Assembly (NCBI GenBank): GCA_017610545.1
Contig: JAFCBV010000104.1
Span: 1 to 6,636, forward strand
DNA length: 6,636 nt
Reading direction: 5' to 3'
DNA from: Candidatus Nanohalarchaeota archaeon
Lineage (GTDB): Archaea; EX4484-52; B79-G9
Shown in pieces: positions 1 to 4,671 of this stretch. How positions within the stretch are numbered: position 1 is the stretch's first letter; each line of letters starts with the position of its first letter. Under the pieces are notes generated by a model. That model saw only the letters and a list, made by a program, of their open reading frames with translations. It ran no database searches and had not been told where the DNA came from. The translations under genes and the position numbers were made by a program.

Positions 1-90
1 GCAGCAGTTGGGCACCTCAAAAAGAGTGTCTTCAGGTTGATTTTCAACTGTTTTTATGCCCCCGCACGCAGAACATTTGTACTCTGTCAT
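1..90 (-). CDS. Zinc-ribbon protein, N-terminal part (cut by window edge)
   Basis: The reverse strand opens with ATG at 90 and stays open to the window edge, giving 30 residues that begin MTEYKCSACGG and end EVPNCC. The pair C6-x2-C9 followed by PNCC at 27-30 is the layout of small archaeal zinc ribbons, where a second knuckle of the form P-x-C-C-G-x-P-M usually follows, so most of a short protein may already be visible. The start is well supported by a strong ribosome site, AGGAGGGG at about 98-105, nine bases or fewer from the ATG. The gene diverges from eS26. A possible TATA element on this strand is TTTTTAAAA at 167-175, which would give a leader of about 50 bases. No specific function can be assigned; small ribbons of this kind occur in many archaeal proteins. 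Confidence 0.72.
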   Translation of the reverse strand, partial: MTEYKCSACGGIKTVENQPEDTLFEVPNCC

Positions 91-192
91 GTTATATCCC
101 CTCCTAGATAATTTGGAATCCATCATTAATAAGTTTTCATCAAAATGTAGGCTTCGTTGCATATCCTTTTTAAAACTTGAATGCAAAAAAGA

Positions 193-238
193 TAGTATAT
201 ATCCCGAATTCATATCAGTTACAATATTAAAATGGTGA
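193..238 (+). promoter_or_regulatory. Promoter and ribosome site of eS26
   Basis: A TATA-like stretch, tagtatatat at 193-202, preceded by an A-run (184-190) that could serve as the BRE, lies in the gap between two divergent genes. It would place the transcript start near 224. GGTGA at 234-238 is a clear match to the archaeal 16S tail, four bases before the ATG at 243. The same GGTGA-plus-four spacing recurs at the pilin and at the proposed YjbQ start. Confidence 0.5.
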
Positions 239-242
239 TTAA

Positions 243-542
243 ATGCCGGAAATTAAAACATACAAGAGAGGCCACAAGCAAACTGGCGGACGAGGACATC
301 AATCCACAGTTTCATGCGGTTTCTGCGGAACAATTGTGCCGCGCCACAAAACATTCACAACCCAAAGAGGATTTCGTATAACCGATCCGTTGCTCAGAAA
401 GGAAATAAGCCGACAAGATGTTTCTACTAACGTTGAAAAGGTATATGCCTGTCCTGCCTGCGCAAGGCACCGATCTATTGTCCAACACAGGACCGGAACC
501 GGACAACGCATACAAGGCGGCAGGAAACACGGACGACGATAA
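243..542 (+). CDS. rps26e: Small ribosomal subunit protein eS26
   Basis: A 99-residue basic protein that matches ribosomal protein S26e, a component of the small subunit platform near the mRNA exit in archaea and eukaryotes. It has the family's glycine-rich start (GGRGH at 15-19), the first zinc knuckle C25-x2-C28 followed by a VPRHK segment like the family's VPKDK, a middle region IRDIS-like (KEISRQDV at 53-60), and the second knuckle C70-x2-C73 followed by H75. The tail is rich in Arg and Gly. The length is typical of archaeal members, which lack the longer eukaryotic C-terminal tail. The ATG has a GGTGA site at 234-238. The gene appears single, with a divergent zinc-ribbon gene upstream and a foldable segment just after the stop. 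eS26 is known from TACK, Asgard and some DPANN archaea and is missing from most Euryarchaeota, which makes it useful for placing the organism. Confidence 0.9.
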   Translation: MPEIKTYKRGHKQTGGRGHQSTVSCGFCGTIVPRHKTFTTQRGFRITDPLLRKEISRQDVSTNVEKVYACPACARHRSIVQHRTGTGQRIQGGRKHGRR

Positions 543-557
543 GATAAACTTGGGCTC

Positions 558-622
558 GGGTGGGCGGAAACACATAGAATATCATTGTTGTAAGTCACAA
601 TGCATACATACCGCGCCCGCCT
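558..622 (+). other. Structured GC-rich segment after eS26 (3' UTR fold, terminator or small RNA)
   Basis: Bases 558-566 pair with 614-622 to make a nine-pair stem with no bulge (GGGUGGGCG against CGCCCGCCU). Inside it, CATTGT at 583-588 pairs with ACAATG at 597-602 around an eight-base loop. The pairs G558-U622 and U561-G619 are wobbles only in a plus-strand RNA; on the other strand they would be A-C mismatches, so a plus transcript from eS26 is favoured. The block is far richer in GC than its surroundings. There is no coding ORF, no T-run directly after the stem, and no tRNA-type T-arm. I cannot assign an RNA family. Confidence 0.4.
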
Positions 623-684
623 TATAAGGATATCTGCAGTTCCATGCCGATATCCGTCAAAAGACGAACTATTTAGTACCGGTG
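621..684 (+). promoter_or_regulatory. Promoter with inverted repeat, upstream of HTH-CBS regulator
   Basis: CTTATAAG at 621-628 is a good TATA candidate that would start transcription near 650, about 42 bases before the GTG at 692. Overlapping its end, GGATATC at 628-634 and GATATCC at 649-655 form a perfect inverted repeat whose half-sites are 21 bases apart, or two helical turns. That is a plausible operator for a dimeric HTH protein, and the regulator encoded next is the obvious candidate for self-regulation (inference). GGTG at 681-684 is the ribosome site, seven bases from the GTG. Confidence 0.45.
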
Positions 685-691
685 TTAATCT

Positions 692-1255
692 GTGTTTCCT
701 CCCATAACCGAAATAAAAAGACGGCGAAAATTTCTAGAGATAACTCAGGCCGATTTTGCCAGAAAAAGCGGAGTCTCCCAATCCCTAATAGCAAAAGTAG
801 AGTCCGGCATCAGCGAGCCATCGTACATTTCTGCTAAGAAGATTTTTGAAACTCTTGATGCCCTTGAATCAAAAAACAGCACTGTCGCGCGCGATATAAT
901 GAGAAAGCGCGTTGTGACGGTTCAAAAAAGCGAGCCGGTTCACCGTGCAATAGAAATCATGAATAAATTTAATGTCTCACAAATTCCGGTAATGTCAAAC
1001 GAAATTCTTTCAGGAAGCATTTCTGAAAAATCAATACTCAATAAAATTGCTAGTGGAACTCATGATATTGCATCGGTAAAGATACACGCCCTTATGGATG
1101 ATGCATACCCCACTATTGGAGAAGACACACCCCTTGCAACCGTCATATCACTTCTTCAACACAACCCTGCAATACTCGTCATGGCAAATGAAAATATTTC
1201 CGGCATAATAACAAAAGCAGACATATTCAAAATAGTGAAACTGCACAGACAATAA
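692..1255 (+). CDS. XRE-type HTH regulator with two CBS domains (COG3620-like)
   Basis: A 187-residue predicted DNA-binding regulator. Residues 5-58 form an XRE/lambda-repressor type HTH: the helix pair around TQADFARKSGVSQSLIAKVESG (19-39) has the family's pattern, with SQSLIAKVE as the recognition helix. A first CBS domain spans about 66-120 (start ARDIMRKRVVTV, then a PVHRAIEIM helix and SQIPVM strand). A second spans about 133-184, ending SGIITKADIFKIV. Tandem CBS domains usually bind adenine nucleotides such as AMP, ATP or SAM, so DNA binding may respond to energy or methyl-donor state; the ligand cannot be read from sequence. This domain order is characteristic of archaeal COG3620 proteins. 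The start is GTG at 692 with GGTG at 681-684; no in-frame ATG lies upstream at suitable spacing. An inverted repeat in the promoter suggests self-control. It ends facing the minus-strand small ORF, with a hairpin between. Confidence 0.85.
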   Translation: MFPPITEIKRRRKFLEITQADFARKSGVSQSLIAKVESGISEPSYISAKKIFETLDALESKNSTVARDIMRKRVVTVQKSEPVHRAIEIMNKFNVSQIPVMSNEILSGSISEKSILNKIASGTHDIASVKIHALMDDAYPTIGEDTPLATVISLLQHNPAILVMANENISGIITKADIFKIVKLHRQ

Positions 1256-1281
1256 CAGCATAGAAAATTACAACAATAAAA

Positions 1282-1374
1282 TTACTCATCTTCTTCAGAA
1301 GATTTCTGTTTATTAATTAAAAAAGAGCTTAGCAGCATCTGTTTTTTGAGTGCAAGAGCCTGCCAGTTTTCCAT
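1282..1374 (-). CDS. Leaderless small ORF, 30-residue hypothetical protein
   Basis: ATG at 1374 opens a 30-codon frame beginning MENWQALALKKQMLLSSF and ending in the charged tail KSSEEDE before TAA at 1282. Length alone would not justify a call. The support is its promoter: TATATATA at 1396-1403 has its centre 25.5 bases from the A of the ATG, the distance expected from TATA to transcript start in archaea, so the mRNA would begin at the start codon. The cysteine desulfurase gene in this window has the same geometry. The protein has an amphipathic or mildly hydrophobic centre (ALALKKQMLLSSFLI) and an acidic end. It resembles nothing I recognise. It lies between a terminator-like hairpin and the next minus-strand gene. 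It could instead be the start of a small non-coding transcript. Confidence 0.4.
   Translation of the reverse strand: MENWQALALKKQMLLSSFLINKQKSSEEDE
1288..1318. terminator. Terminator-like hairpin with T-rich flank, shared by convergent genes
   Basis: ATCTTC at 1288-1293 and GAAGAT at 1298-1303 make a six-pair stem with a four-base loop. On the plus strand it is followed by TTTCTGTTTATTAATT, the T-rich pattern of an archaeal terminator, 33 bases after the stop of the HTH-CBS gene. On the minus strand it overlaps the last codons of the small ORF ending at 1282, and the following sequence is also T-rich. It may serve both strands. Confidence 0.45.
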
Positions 1375-1388
1375 ACACCTTATTATGC

Positions 1389-1410
1389 GGGCGCCTATAT
1401 ATAGAAGCCC
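1389..1410 (-). promoter_or_regulatory. TATA box within an inverted repeat (promoter of small ORF)
   Basis: TATATATA at 1396-1403 is flanked by CGGGC at 1388-1392 and GCCCG at 1407-1411, a five-pair inverted repeat bracketing the TATA box. The sequence is symmetric enough to fire either way, but only the minus strand has an ORF at the right distance (ATG at 1374). The GC arms could be BRE-like flanks or an operator. Confidence 0.45.
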
Positions 1411-1498
1411 GTAAAAACAAAATCCATGTTAGGACCTTACTTTTGAAAAATATATTTTCAAGAATTTCACACCCGTTTTTTTGAATGCAAAACAACAA

Positions 1499-1714
1499 TT
1501 ACGAACCCGCTTTGCTTACCCGTTCATAGACCTTCACCAAAAACAAAAATGTTGTAATCTGTGTTGCAGAAATTATCAAAAGACTTGTTGAAATCACAAC
1601 TGCTTTTGGGCTTCCGAGTATTAGGCCGCCCCACAACACCAAAAAACCAATTAATACTAGTGCCGCCACTATGTTCAACAAAAGTTTCTCACTATTTCTC
1701 GCGTCGTGTTTCAT
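1499..1714 (-). CDS. Small membrane protein, two transmembrane helices, paralogue of the pilin-linked protein
   Basis: A 71-residue protein starting MKHDARNSEK with two predicted membrane helices: about 12-32 (LLNIVAALVLIGFLVLWGGLI) and about 38-60 (AVVISTSLLIISATQITTFL), joined by a short loop GSPK and ending in a basic-acidic tail. It is clearly related to the protein encoded at 3372-3578: the C-terminal 34 residues align without gaps with 12 identities and many conservative changes, including S-A-x-Q-I and K/R-x-Y-E/D. That alignment also fixes the start at ATG 1714 instead of the upstream GTG at 1741, since both proteins then begin MK-x-x-A-K/R-N. GGTG at 1718-1721 precedes the ATG. I know no named family for it. 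The paralogue's place beside a pilin suggests a role with surface filaments or another membrane complex (inference). Confidence 0.7.
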   Translation of the reverse strand: MKHDARNSEKLLLNIVAALVLIGFLVLWGGLILGSPKAVVISTSLLIISATQITTFLFLVKVYERVSKAGS

Positions 1715-1742
1715 AGACACCAATAAACTTGATGTGTACACC

Positions 1743-1750
1743 CATATATA
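1743..1750 (-). promoter_or_regulatory. TATA box of the small membrane protein gene
   Basis: On the minus strand the sequence reads TCTATATATGGG. A start about 25 bases after its centre falls near 1721, giving a leader of roughly seven bases that begins with GGTG just before the ATG at 1714. The paralogous gene at 3372-3578 has a near-identical element, TTATATATATGGG, in its own promoter. The rest of the gap to 1808 is AT-rich with further TATA-like runs. Confidence 0.5.
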
Positions 1751-1808
1751 GAATCTGATAACGAATGATATAGTTTATAATATATTCATTCAAGCACACA
1801 TATAATTT

Positions 1809-1988
1809 TTACGGGTTTGTTGAAATCTTAAGAGCCCCAACAGGACAAAATTTAACGCAGACTTTGCAATCCGACTTTTTGGGGTCGCACTCGACAACCA
1901 TGTTGGACAGAACCAAAGCATCCTGAGGGCATACGGAAACACACCCTCCACAGGCAAGACATTTTGTATGATCTATAAAAACACTCAT
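1809..1988 (-). CDS. Small ferredoxin, two [4Fe-4S] clusters predicted
   Basis: A 59-residue protein beginning MSVFIDHTKC. The first cluster motif is standard, C10-x2-C13-x2-C16-x3-C20-P. The second half has C41-x2-C44-x3-C48-P followed by VGAL, the usual ferredoxin ending. The expected first cysteine of the second motif, three residues before C41, is lysine (K38). A cysteine at 34 may replace it, giving the unusual spacing C34-x6-C41-x2-C44-x3-C48. So cluster II is either held by an altered ligand set or is a three-cysteine cluster. The protein should be a cytoplasmic electron carrier. Its ATG overlaps the stop of nif3 by one base (TAATG), so the two are probably translated together. No membrane segment or signal is seen. 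It is too short for the usual six-frame length cut-off but the motifs leave little doubt. Confidence 0.85.
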   Translation of the reverse strand: MSVFIDHTKCLACGGCVSVCPQDALVLSNMVVECDPKKSDCKVCVKFCPVGALKISTNP

Positions 1989-2714
1989 TATAATCCCGTC
2001 GGACTCTCAATGAACCTTGTTCTAACTTCTGGAAACTCTTTTTTAAGCTTTTCGGATAACGCCCGAACACCAAATCGCTCTGTTGCATAGTGGCCTGCGT
2101 ATATTGCATTAACCCGCGCCTCACGAGCATTGTGATACGTCGCGTGTCTGGGCTCACCAGACAAAAGAGTATCAAGGCCGGCTCTTTCCATTTGTCCTAT
2201 TGCAAATGAGCCGCTTCCACTTACAATTCCAACATTTCTAACGCTTTTTGACCCAAAAAATTGCGCCGATACAACAGCACCGATGCGATCATTCACAAGA
2301 TTCATAAATGCACCGCGTGCCAACTTCTTCGGCAACTGTCCTTGTACCCCACAAACAATGCCCTCGTAACGGCCAAATGGCTTTCGTTTCTTCACTCCAA
2401 GCATATCAGCGATAACTGCATTATTTCCAACCACATCATGCATGTCAAGCGGAAGGTGTAAGAAATTTTATCCGCTCTTTTGTACAAATATCAAGTTTTG
2501 TATTGTCCCAAAGCAATCCGTGGTGAACTATAACAAGCTCGGCACCAAGCTTTTTTGCATTCAGAAACACATCCATACATGCATCCACAGCAAATACAAC
2601 AAGCCCGACATGGCTTTTTCTGCTTTTTACCTGAAGGCCATTTTGGGACATATCAGGTATCTTTTTTACAGATAGATACTTGTCAAAAAATATTATAATA
2701 TCTGTAAGATACAT
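1988..2714 (-). pseudogene. NIF3/DUF34 family protein, broken by an internal deletion with frameshift
   Basis: Two reading frames carry the two parts of one NIF3-family protein (also called DUF34, or GTP cyclohydrolase I type 2 homologue), a metal-binding family of uncertain activity. Part one runs from ATG 2714 (MYLTDIIIFFDKYL) through NGLQV and the metal-site motif VIVHHG to RIKFL near 2460, then hits TGA at 2445-2447. Part two picks up in another frame at HLPLDMHDVVGNNA (from about 2458) and runs to the family's end, with the second metal-site segment GHYATERFGVRAL, stopping at 1988. The usual 10-12 residues linking RIKFL to HLPLD (in relatives roughly N-x-I-S-x-Y) are absent, so this is a loss of sequence plus a frame change, not a single-base slip. 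The start is uncertain: ATGs at 2717 and 2726 are alternatives and no good ribosome site is visible. The last base of its TAA is shared with the ferredoxin ATG. It could be decay or an assembly fault. Confidence 0.75.
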
Positions 2715-2794
2715 CATAAAACCCATTATCTTAAAATGCAGAACCCGCATGTTTGGTTCGGTTTCCGGTTCAGAAAAAAGCAAAAGTTGTTTAT

Positions 2795-2849
2795 TGCATC
2801 TACGACGCCAGCCCACCAAGGATTCTATTTTCTGGCGTCTGTAGATACA
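2795..2849 (-). repeat. Long hairpin between pilin and nif3
   Basis: Bases 2798-2811 (ATCTACGACGCCAG) are the reverse complement of 2832-2846 apart from one bulged base at 2840, giving 14 Watson-Crick pairs around a 20-base loop. Two more pairs lie outside (2795-2796 with 2848-2849), with the position between them, 2797/2847, a G-U wobble on the minus strand but a C-A clash on the plus strand, which favours a minus-strand RNA. It lies 32 bases after the pilin stop, and a T6 run follows on the minus strand at 2779-2774. It may be a terminator or RNA-processing signal for the pilin transcript, or a leader element of nif3. Confidence 0.6.
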
Positions 2850-2863
2850 TTATAAGCTTATAA
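2850..2863. promoter_or_regulatory. Perfect 14-base palindrome, TATA-like
   Basis: TTATAAGCTTATAA is a perfect palindrome directly next to the long hairpin and 18 bases after the pilin stop codon. It contains a TATA-like core on both strands. It could be a protein-binding site or a promoter for nif3 with a long leader (ATG at 2714), but no well-placed start codon follows it on either strand. Confidence 0.35.
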
Positions 2864-2881
2864 CACGATTGTGCCCCTCGC

Positions 2882-3361
2882 CTACATTACACAGTATTCA
2901 TCGTCTCCAGCACCGGCGATACTGCATACTACGGATACTGCAGACCCCTGCGGTGGTATTACACGTATAACGACATCAGCTGAAAGAGGTAGAAGATTGC
3001 AGTTCACAACAGTTACAGTGCCGGGAGCTCCAAGCGCCACCGCGGCCGAACACACATCGCCACCAAGTAAAACAGTTGACATACCAGTATATGTAGTACT
3101 TCCTATGTTTCGTACAATAATATCTGTACTGGTAGCCACTAATCCATCTTCATAAGTAGCATCTATCTTAACAGCGGCGGCCATCTGATCGGTCCTCTGC
3201 GAAAGGCTGTCTTTCACAGTGTCCTGTGTCTCTTCCTGAACATCCATAAACCACACATAAGCCATTCCGGCTGCCGCAACAGTCATCATAAGAAGCAAAA
3301 CCAACGCAATGACAGGCGTTATACCTTTTCTTGCTCCAAACATAATATTTCTTTTTCCCAT
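2882..3361 (-). CDS. Archaeal type IV pilin-like protein
   Basis: A 159-residue protein with the N-terminal pattern of archaeal pilins: a short basic leader MGKRNIMFGARKG, then ITPVIALVLLLMMTVAAAGMAYVWF, the hydrophobic segment that forms the filament core. The likely class III signal peptidase cut is after K-G at residues 12-13. A polar, Gln/Asp/Ser-rich stretch follows (about 40-60), then a beta-rich domain with many Val, Thr and Ser and four cysteines (in GDVCS, VVNCN, VVCSI and at the end in EYCVM), which could form two disulfides. The start is ATG 3361, not the codon ten positions upstream at 3391, because GGTGA at 3366-3370 sits four bases before it. It follows the small membrane protein at 3372 after only ten bases, so they are probably one operon. 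It should be an exported filament or adhesion subunit; the exact appendage cannot be told. Confidence 0.82.
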   Translation of the reverse strand: MGKRNIMFGARKGITPVIALVLLLMMTVAAAGMAYVWFMDVQEETQDTVKDSLSQRTDQMAAAVKIDATYEDGLVATSTDIIVRNIGSTTYTGMSTVLLGGDVCSAAVALGAPGTVTVVNCNLLPLSADVVIRVIPPQGSAVSVVCSIAGAGDDEYCVM

Positions 3362-3371
3362 AGTATCACCC

Positions 3372-3578
3372 TCATTTATCCAACTTGTCATATATCCTGA
3401 TTAAAAGTATCGCAGTTATAATCTGTGCTGCAGAGACCATAAGAAGTCCCATTGCGATCATTGTTGTCTGCGGGGTGCTGGACATCATGCCTCCGCCAAG
3501 CATCAAAAATTCAGTAATTGTTATAATCACTAAAGCGGCGATGAAAAGCCACTCTAGATTTTTCGCTCCGAGTTTCAT
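3372..3578 (-). CDS. Small membrane protein, two transmembrane helices, in operon with the pilin
   Basis: A 68-residue protein starting MKLGAKNLEW with two predicted membrane helices, about 10-32 (including FIAALVIITITEFLML, then GGG) and about 38-58 (including MIAMGLLMVSAAQIITAILL), and a charged C-terminus ending RIYDKLDK. It is a paralogue of the protein at 1499-1714, with which it shares the start pattern MK-x-x-A-K/R-N, a GG after helix one, and S-A-x-Q-I in helix two. No named family comes to mind. The pilin begins ten bases after its stop, with the pilin's ribosome site in that gap, so it may act in pilin insertion, assembly or anchoring (inference from position). GGAG at 3591-3594 lies 12 bases before the ATG, a rather long spacing. 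Confidence 0.72.
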   Translation of the reverse strand: MKLGAKNLEWLFIAALVIITITEFLMLGGGMMSSTPQTTMIAMGLLMVSAAQIITAILLIRIYDKLDK

Positions 3579-3616
3579 GAATATTCAATACTCCAACAAA
3601 GATATATGATGCAAAA

Positions 3617-3630
3617 CCCATATATATAAG
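3617..3630 (-). promoter_or_regulatory. TATA box of the small membrane protein-pilin operon
   Basis: The minus strand reads CTTATATATATGGG. A start about 25 bases after the TATATATA centre (3624-3625) falls near 3599, leaving a leader of about 21 bases that contains GGAG. The following GGG matches the promoter of the paralogous gene near 1743-1750. A second weaker TATA-like run is at 3602-3608. Confidence 0.55.
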
Positions 3631-3646
3631 TACCGATTACTTTTGT

Positions 3647-4150
3647 TTATCCGTTTGCTGCCCGCCTGGCCAAAATAGATGATGTGATGCCCGAATGTGC
3701 ACTTGATGCACCTTTTCTCATATTCCTGTCAAGAGACGCAAGAGTGTCCGCAAGAGTGTTGTTCACTTCAAGTGTTTTTGCTGTTGATTCAGACATCTTG
3801 TCAAAGTATGGCTTCAGGGCCTCTGCAATGCTCTTGGAATCGTTGCCTTCAAGCTCGGACTCACTGGCCTCACGCAATATACCTATGAATTCCGACAGCC
3901 TTTCCTGATTATCATTCATTTTACCTATAAGAACAGCCATATCCTCTCTAAGTCCCTGGTTCGCCTTGACAACCTCGTCAACTATTTTCTGGTTTAGTGC
4001 AACCATGTCCAGAATCTTGTCAACAAAGCGCTCGAGGTTTTGGGTTGTCTTTGTTGTCTCAATTGATTCTAACCTTTTCTCAAGGCGCCGCAACGGAGTA
4101 AGTGGAACGACCTCAAAATCATCCTGTACATCATCTGTTTTTTGTTTCAT
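3647..4150 (-). CDS. Helical, probably coiled-coil protein of unknown function
   Basis: A protein of 167 residues (168 if the ATG three bases upstream is used). It is almost all predicted helix. After an acidic, polar start comes VVPLTPLRRLEKRLESIE (about 14-31), then a leucine- and isoleucine-patterned stretch (NLERFVDKILDMVALNQKIV, NDNQERLSEFIGILREA) that looks like coiled coil to about residue 98. A second helical region follows at 108-145, and the tail is Ser, Gly and Ala rich and basic (SSILARRAANG). There are no cysteines and no membrane segment, so it is likely cytoplasmic. It lies upstream of the pilin operon on the same strand but has its own promoter. By length and helical nature it could be compared with archaellum or pilus accessory coiled-coil proteins such as FlaC/D/E, but I see no diagnostic motif. 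The ribosome site is weak (GAGAT at 4159-4155). Confidence 0.65.
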   Translation of the reverse strand: MKQKTDDVQDDFEVVPLTPLRRLEKRLESIETTKTTQNLERFVDKILDMVALNQKIVDEVVKANQGLREDMAVLIGKMNDNQERLSEFIGILREASESELEGNDSKSIAEALKPYFDKMSESTAKTLEVNNTLADTLASLDRNMRKGASSAHSGITSSILARRAANG

Positions 4151-4167
4151 CATAGTATCTCAACGAG

Positions 4168-4228
4168 TATTATATAGGTTCTCCGTATATATAGTTAACT
4201 GTGCTTTGCAGCACACCATCGCGGTGAT
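4168..4228. promoter_or_regulatory. Divergent promoter region between the coiled-coil gene and YjbQ
   Basis: A symmetric TATATATA at 4186-4193 can serve both directions: its centre predicts a minus start near 4164, ahead of the coiled-coil gene, and a plus start near 4215, ahead of YjbQ. A second TATA-like run (4169-4176) is closer to the coiled-coil gene. GGTGAT at 4223-4228 is a strong ribosome site for the plus strand. Confidence 0.5.
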
Positions 4229-4231
4229 ACC

Positions 4232-4627
4232 CTGTATGAATTTGGTATAAAAACAAACAAAAAAGAAGAGTTCAAAGACATATCAAAAGAGCTTTCAGAA
4301 ATAGTTTTGAAGTCAGGAATTAAAAATGGAACGCTCACAGCATTTGTGCCCCACACAACAGCAGGTATCACCATAAATGAAGGTGCCGACCCTGATGTCA
4401 AAAAAGATATTCTAAGCGCGCTCTCCCACATCATCCCTGGCAATGAAAACTATGCGCACCGAGAAGGAAATTCCCCTGCGCACATAAAAGCAAGCATAAT
4501 GGGAATCTCAGTCACTATAATAATAAAGGATAACGGTCTTGCTCTGGGCACTTGGCAGAAAGTTTTTTTCTCAGAATTTGACGGCCCGGGGCAAAGAAAG
4601 GTCTGGGTTGCTTTGTCAAAGAATTGA
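4232..4627 (+). CDS. yjbQ: YjbQ/UPF0047 family protein, apparent CTG start
   Basis: A 131-residue protein of the YjbQ family (UPF0047; TIGR00149 calls it a secondary thiamine-phosphate synthase, as the E. coli member can weakly replace ThiE). Seen family motifs: VPHTTAGITINEGADPDV, HREGNSPAHIKASIMG, and the ending GTWQKVFFSEFDGPGQRKVWV; the conserved histidines in PHTT, HREGN and AHIK are all there. The first ordinary start in frame is TTG at 4307, which would remove the family's first strands (YEFGIKTNKKEEFKDIS). The frame is open further up to a stop at 4196-4198 with no ATG or GTG. CTG at 4232 sits four bases after GGTGA (4223-4227), the same spacing as at eS26, and gives the normal family length, so CTG is proposed. 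ATG at 4236 is in the wrong frame and stops after four codons. It precedes cysteine desulfurase by 44 bases, which has its own promoter. Confidence 0.8.
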   Translation: MYEFGIKTNKKEEFKDISKELSEIVLKSGIKNGTLTAFVPHTTAGITINEGADPDVKKDILSALSHIIPGNENYAHREGNSPAHIKASIMGISVTIIIKDNGLALGTWQKVFFSEFDGPGQRKVWVALSKN

Positions 4628-4642
4628 GAATCTTTCATCAAA

Positions 4643-4671
4643 TTTATAAAGTTATAACGCTGTTATAAATT
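4643..4671 (+). promoter_or_regulatory. Leaderless promoter of cysteine desulfurase
   Basis: TTTATAAA at 4643-4650 has its centre 25.5 bases before the A of ATG 4672, and no ribosome site lies between, so the transcript should start at the start codon. GTTATAA occurs twice in this spacer (4651-4657 and 4662-4668), a possible regulator-binding direct repeat. Confidence 0.55.

Noticed and set aside
299..598. Minus-strand frames antisense to eS26
   Set aside because: eS26 has its zinc knuckles and a GGTGA site; the antisense frames show no motif or ribosome site.
543..625. Possible tRNA gene in the GC-rich segment after eS26
   Set aside because: No anticodon arm, no T-arm consensus and no seven-pair acceptor stem with the right spacing on either strand.
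1443..1461. TTGAAAA/TTTTCAA hairpin as a terminator of the small membrane protein gene
   Set aside because: It is a near-palindrome made almost only of A and T, 40 bases after the stop and without a T-run directly following; too weak to call.
1313..1498. A 61-codon minus-strand frame
   Set aside because: No ribosome site, no motif, and it overlaps in another frame the better supported leaderless small ORF and its TATA box.
2871..3155. A 94-codon plus-strand frame
   Set aside because: It is antisense to the pilin, whose signal segment, ribosome site and cysteine pattern are convincing. The protein has a low-complexity Thr/Pro/Ser content typical of shadow frames.
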